NCBI GenBank assembly: GCA_032622095.1
Contig: CP136061.1
Coordinates: 37,081,797-37,145,796, forward strand
Direction of reading: 5' to 3'
DNA: 64,000 nucleotides
Source of the DNA: Siphonodentalium dalli
Lineage: Eukaryota > Mollusca > Scaphopoda > Gadilida > Siphonodentaliidae
This document shows positions 62,344-64,000 of this stretch, piece after piece. Positions within the stretch are counted from its first letter, which is position 1. Every line of letters starts with the position of its first letter. Made by a program: the position numbers and the translations under genes. Under the pieces are notes generated by a model. The model ran no database searches, was not told where the DNA came from, and worked only from the letters and a program-made list of their open reading frames with translations.

Positions 62344-63903
62344 ATGGGCGTTCATATACGTTATATGATATATACATCTAAGAATTTTTTTTTTACTATT
62401 TGTCTTATCAGAATACATAGATGTCGAAATAATTGTTTGTCTTTAGTGTTGAGTAATTCTGGAACATTGAATTTTCTGTCAACCGCATCTATCAAACGGT
62501 CAGTGGATGAGATGCAGCTCATGGTTGAGGAAACTAAACTGGAACAAAATGAAATGAATGACTATCTCCACGAAGCAATCGCGGGTATTTCACGGCAACT
62601 GAAAGAGGATATGGACAAAAAGACATCCGAAATAACATGTAAAATACGGAATAATTTCGAAATTAAAACAACAGAGTTGGAGGATAAAATCGCAAAATTA
62701 GATAAAGAATGTAAGGAACTGAAGCGACACAATGGTCGACTTGCTAATCAGGTTTCTTCATTGAAGAGGTCTATAAAAGGACATGAATGCCCGGTCGCTG
62801 ATATTGAAGAAACTGCTACTCCAAATTCGGAACCAGGAAATGTGAAATCTAAGGAATGCAAAGAAATCACAGCTGGCGATTGTGATTCAGAGGAACAGAT
62901 TCTAGACGACAGCGTGGTCGTCTCAAATAAATTCGACGCCTTATCATTTATAAATGAAAGCTTGCAGTCGATTCCAGGAGAGTGTGACATTGATTATTCT
63001 GATGCGAAGCATGAAAATGGGACATCGGAATCAGACAATTACAGCCACCAGAAATTTACTAAAACGTCTTCACTCCAAACACCAATTCATCTCATCCTTG
63101 GTGATTCTGTTTTAAGAAAGCTCGATCCAAATAGGATGGCGTTAGTAGGTGAGCGTGCGGAGATAGTGTTCCAACCAGGTCAGAGGATTGCCGGCTTAAT
63201 GAGATGGCTGGACGATGACAATACTGTAAAGTTCAATAATGTACATAAAGTTACTGTACATATTGGTATCAACAGTTGTCGGTATGGTATTCAGACGTCG
63301 CGCGAGGAAATTTCGGACTTGATAGGGAAACTTCGAGAAAAATTGCCTGCAGCAAAGATAAGTTATTCTTCAATTCTCCCTACGCTGCATTCGGACCGCA
63401 TCAATGAATTGGTTCTGGAAACAAATAACCTTATTCGTGAGGTGTGTCAAAATAATGGGTGTAATTTCATTGACAACGCGCCTGGATTTGTGAATTTGAA
63501 CACATCTGAGATCTACAGAGACTTGTATTGGGACAATTGGCACCCTAGTTATTCGGGAGTCAGGGTCTTAGCTAAGAACATTAAATATACGAAGAATACT
63601 CCACAACCAGGACAATTTCAAAGTAAATTCCAACAAGTTCGTGATAATAGATGGTACAACCGAGAGAACTTCTCACAGAATCAGTACAGAGGAGACGCTC
63701 ACAGCGGGAGAGTTATACAGGACCAGAGATTTGGAGCAGCTTACGCCGGTCCGTTTAAGCCGCGACAGCCAAGCGATTCAAATCCCAATGTGACACAGAA
63801 TAAGAGTGCACGTACTGACTCTTCTCTGAGAGATGACTTGAGGGTATTCACCAGTCAACTTATGAAATTTTCAGAAGCAATCAGTAGAACAGTCAATGCT
63901 TAG
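62344..63903 (+). CDS. Coiled-coil protein with SGNH/GDSL-like domain
   Basis: Open frame of 519 codons. The first about 40 residues look non-coding. A better N-terminus is an acceptor at TTTGTCTTTAG (exon from 62447) or the Met at 62512. Residues about 55-140 are a charged coiled coil (EETKLEQNEMNDYL to LANQVSSLKRSIK), followed by an acidic linker. Residues 248-410 form an SGNH-like fold: GDS with S255, HIGIN (G308, N310) and D397-N-W-H400, matching the catalytic Ser, Gly, Asn and Asp/His blocks. The tail (Gln/Asn/Arg-rich, SQNQYRGD) is disordered. Coiled coil plus SGNH is the layout of ORF1 in CR1-like LINEs, and similar stand-alone genes are frequent in molluscs. Whether an ORF2 follows lies beyond the window. 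Confidence 0.75.
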   Translation: MGVHIRYMIYTSKNFFFTICLIRIHRCRNNCLSLVLSNSGTLNFLSTASIKRSVDEMQLMVEETKLEQNEMNDYLHEAIAGISRQLKEDMDKKTSEITCKIRNNFEIKTTELEDKIAKLDKECKELKRHNGRLANQVSSLKRSIKGHECPVADIEETATPNSEPGNVKSKECKEITAGDCDSEEQILDDSVVVSNKFDALSFINESLQSIPGECDIDYSDAKHENGTSESDNYSHQKFTKTSSLQTPIHLILGDSVLRKLDPNRMALVGERAEIVFQPGQRIAGLMRWLDDDNTVKFNNVHKVTVHIGINSCRYGIQTSREEISDLIGKLREKLPAAKISYSSILPTLHSDRINELVLETNNLIREVCQNNGCNFIDNAPGFVNLNTSEIYRDLYWDNWHPSYSGVRVLAKNIKYTKNTPQPGQFQSKFQQVRDNRWYNRENFSQNQYRGDAHSGRVIQDQRFGAAYAGPFKPRQPSDSNPNVTQNKSARTDSSLRDDLRVFTSQLMKFSEAISRTVNA

Positions 63904-64000
63904 AAATTGGGATACAATTTAGTTGATATTCATGTGTATATATGTTATTTAATGTATGTCATATATATATATATGTTAATGTTGAAATCACACGAACAAT
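63904..64000. other. Downstream of the SGNH gene
   Basis: AT-rich with a short (AT)n run at 63961-63974. No polyadenylation signal AATAAA before the window ends. Confidence 0.5.

Overview
This is a eukaryotic, almost certainly metazoan, window. It is AT-rich, with spliced genes using GT-AG introns, no operon structure, and very dense non-autonomous transposons and minisatellites. Several short tandem arrays share a core ending in AGAGTTATGGCCC, a repeat type I associate with bivalve and other mollusc introns. Together with a cilium-assembly gene and a membrane-anchored laccase-type oxidase, this suggests a marine mollusc, probably a bivalve. The species assignment is inference.

Three protein-coding loci are supported. 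(1) ZMYND10, + strand, 5713-43222: 13 exons reconstructed with matching splice phases, 456 residues, ending in a complete C-terminal MYND zinc finger. It is a dynein-arm assembly factor of motile cilia. (2) A laccase-type multicopper oxidase, - strand, 59970 down to 53268: one long exon with signal peptide and all copper sites, plus a small last exon adding a transmembrane anchor; about 699 residues. (3) A coiled-coil plus SGNH/GDSL-like protein, + strand, about 62344-63903, possibly encoded by a retroelement. Broken genes include LINE reverse-transcriptase C-terminal remnants (13.6-14.1, 47.0-47.7 and 60.9-61.5 kb) and a PHD-finger/transposase-like remnant inside a DNA transposon (11.4-11.9 kb).

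Layout: 1-5.1 kb is intergenic repeats and small DNA transposons, including a hAT-like element with an exact 8-bp target duplication. 5.1-5.7 kb is the ZMYND10 promoter. 5.8-43.1 kb is ZMYND10, whose introns hold a 3.6-kb nested inverted-repeat element, a MULE/hAT-type element with 8-bp duplications, TTAA-flanked piggyBac-like MITEs, TA-flanked MITEs, two copies of a 4-bp-duplication element, and nested elements that can be dated by an empty-site paralogue. 43.3-44.9 kb is a 67-bp minisatellite. 46.9-50.5 kb is a 41-bp minisatellite split by a LINE fragment. 53.3-60.0 kb is the oxidase. 60-64 kb holds a LINE remnant and the SGNH gene.

The most unusual structures are: (a) the 5' half of ZMYND10 exon 10, with its own 3' splice site, tandemly amplified to 12 copies of about 99 bp (33 codons), plus a smaller 81-bp duplication of the start of exon 12; (b) a palindromic hairpin of about 70 bp (arms containing AATGCATTCTCTTATATATG) found about 20 times inside at least four element families whose termini are unrelated, as if it were a portable module; (c) minisatellites that appear to have grown from MITE sequence. 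The genes have no evident functional link. Coordinates of repeat boundaries are read by eye and are approximate unless a target duplication is given.
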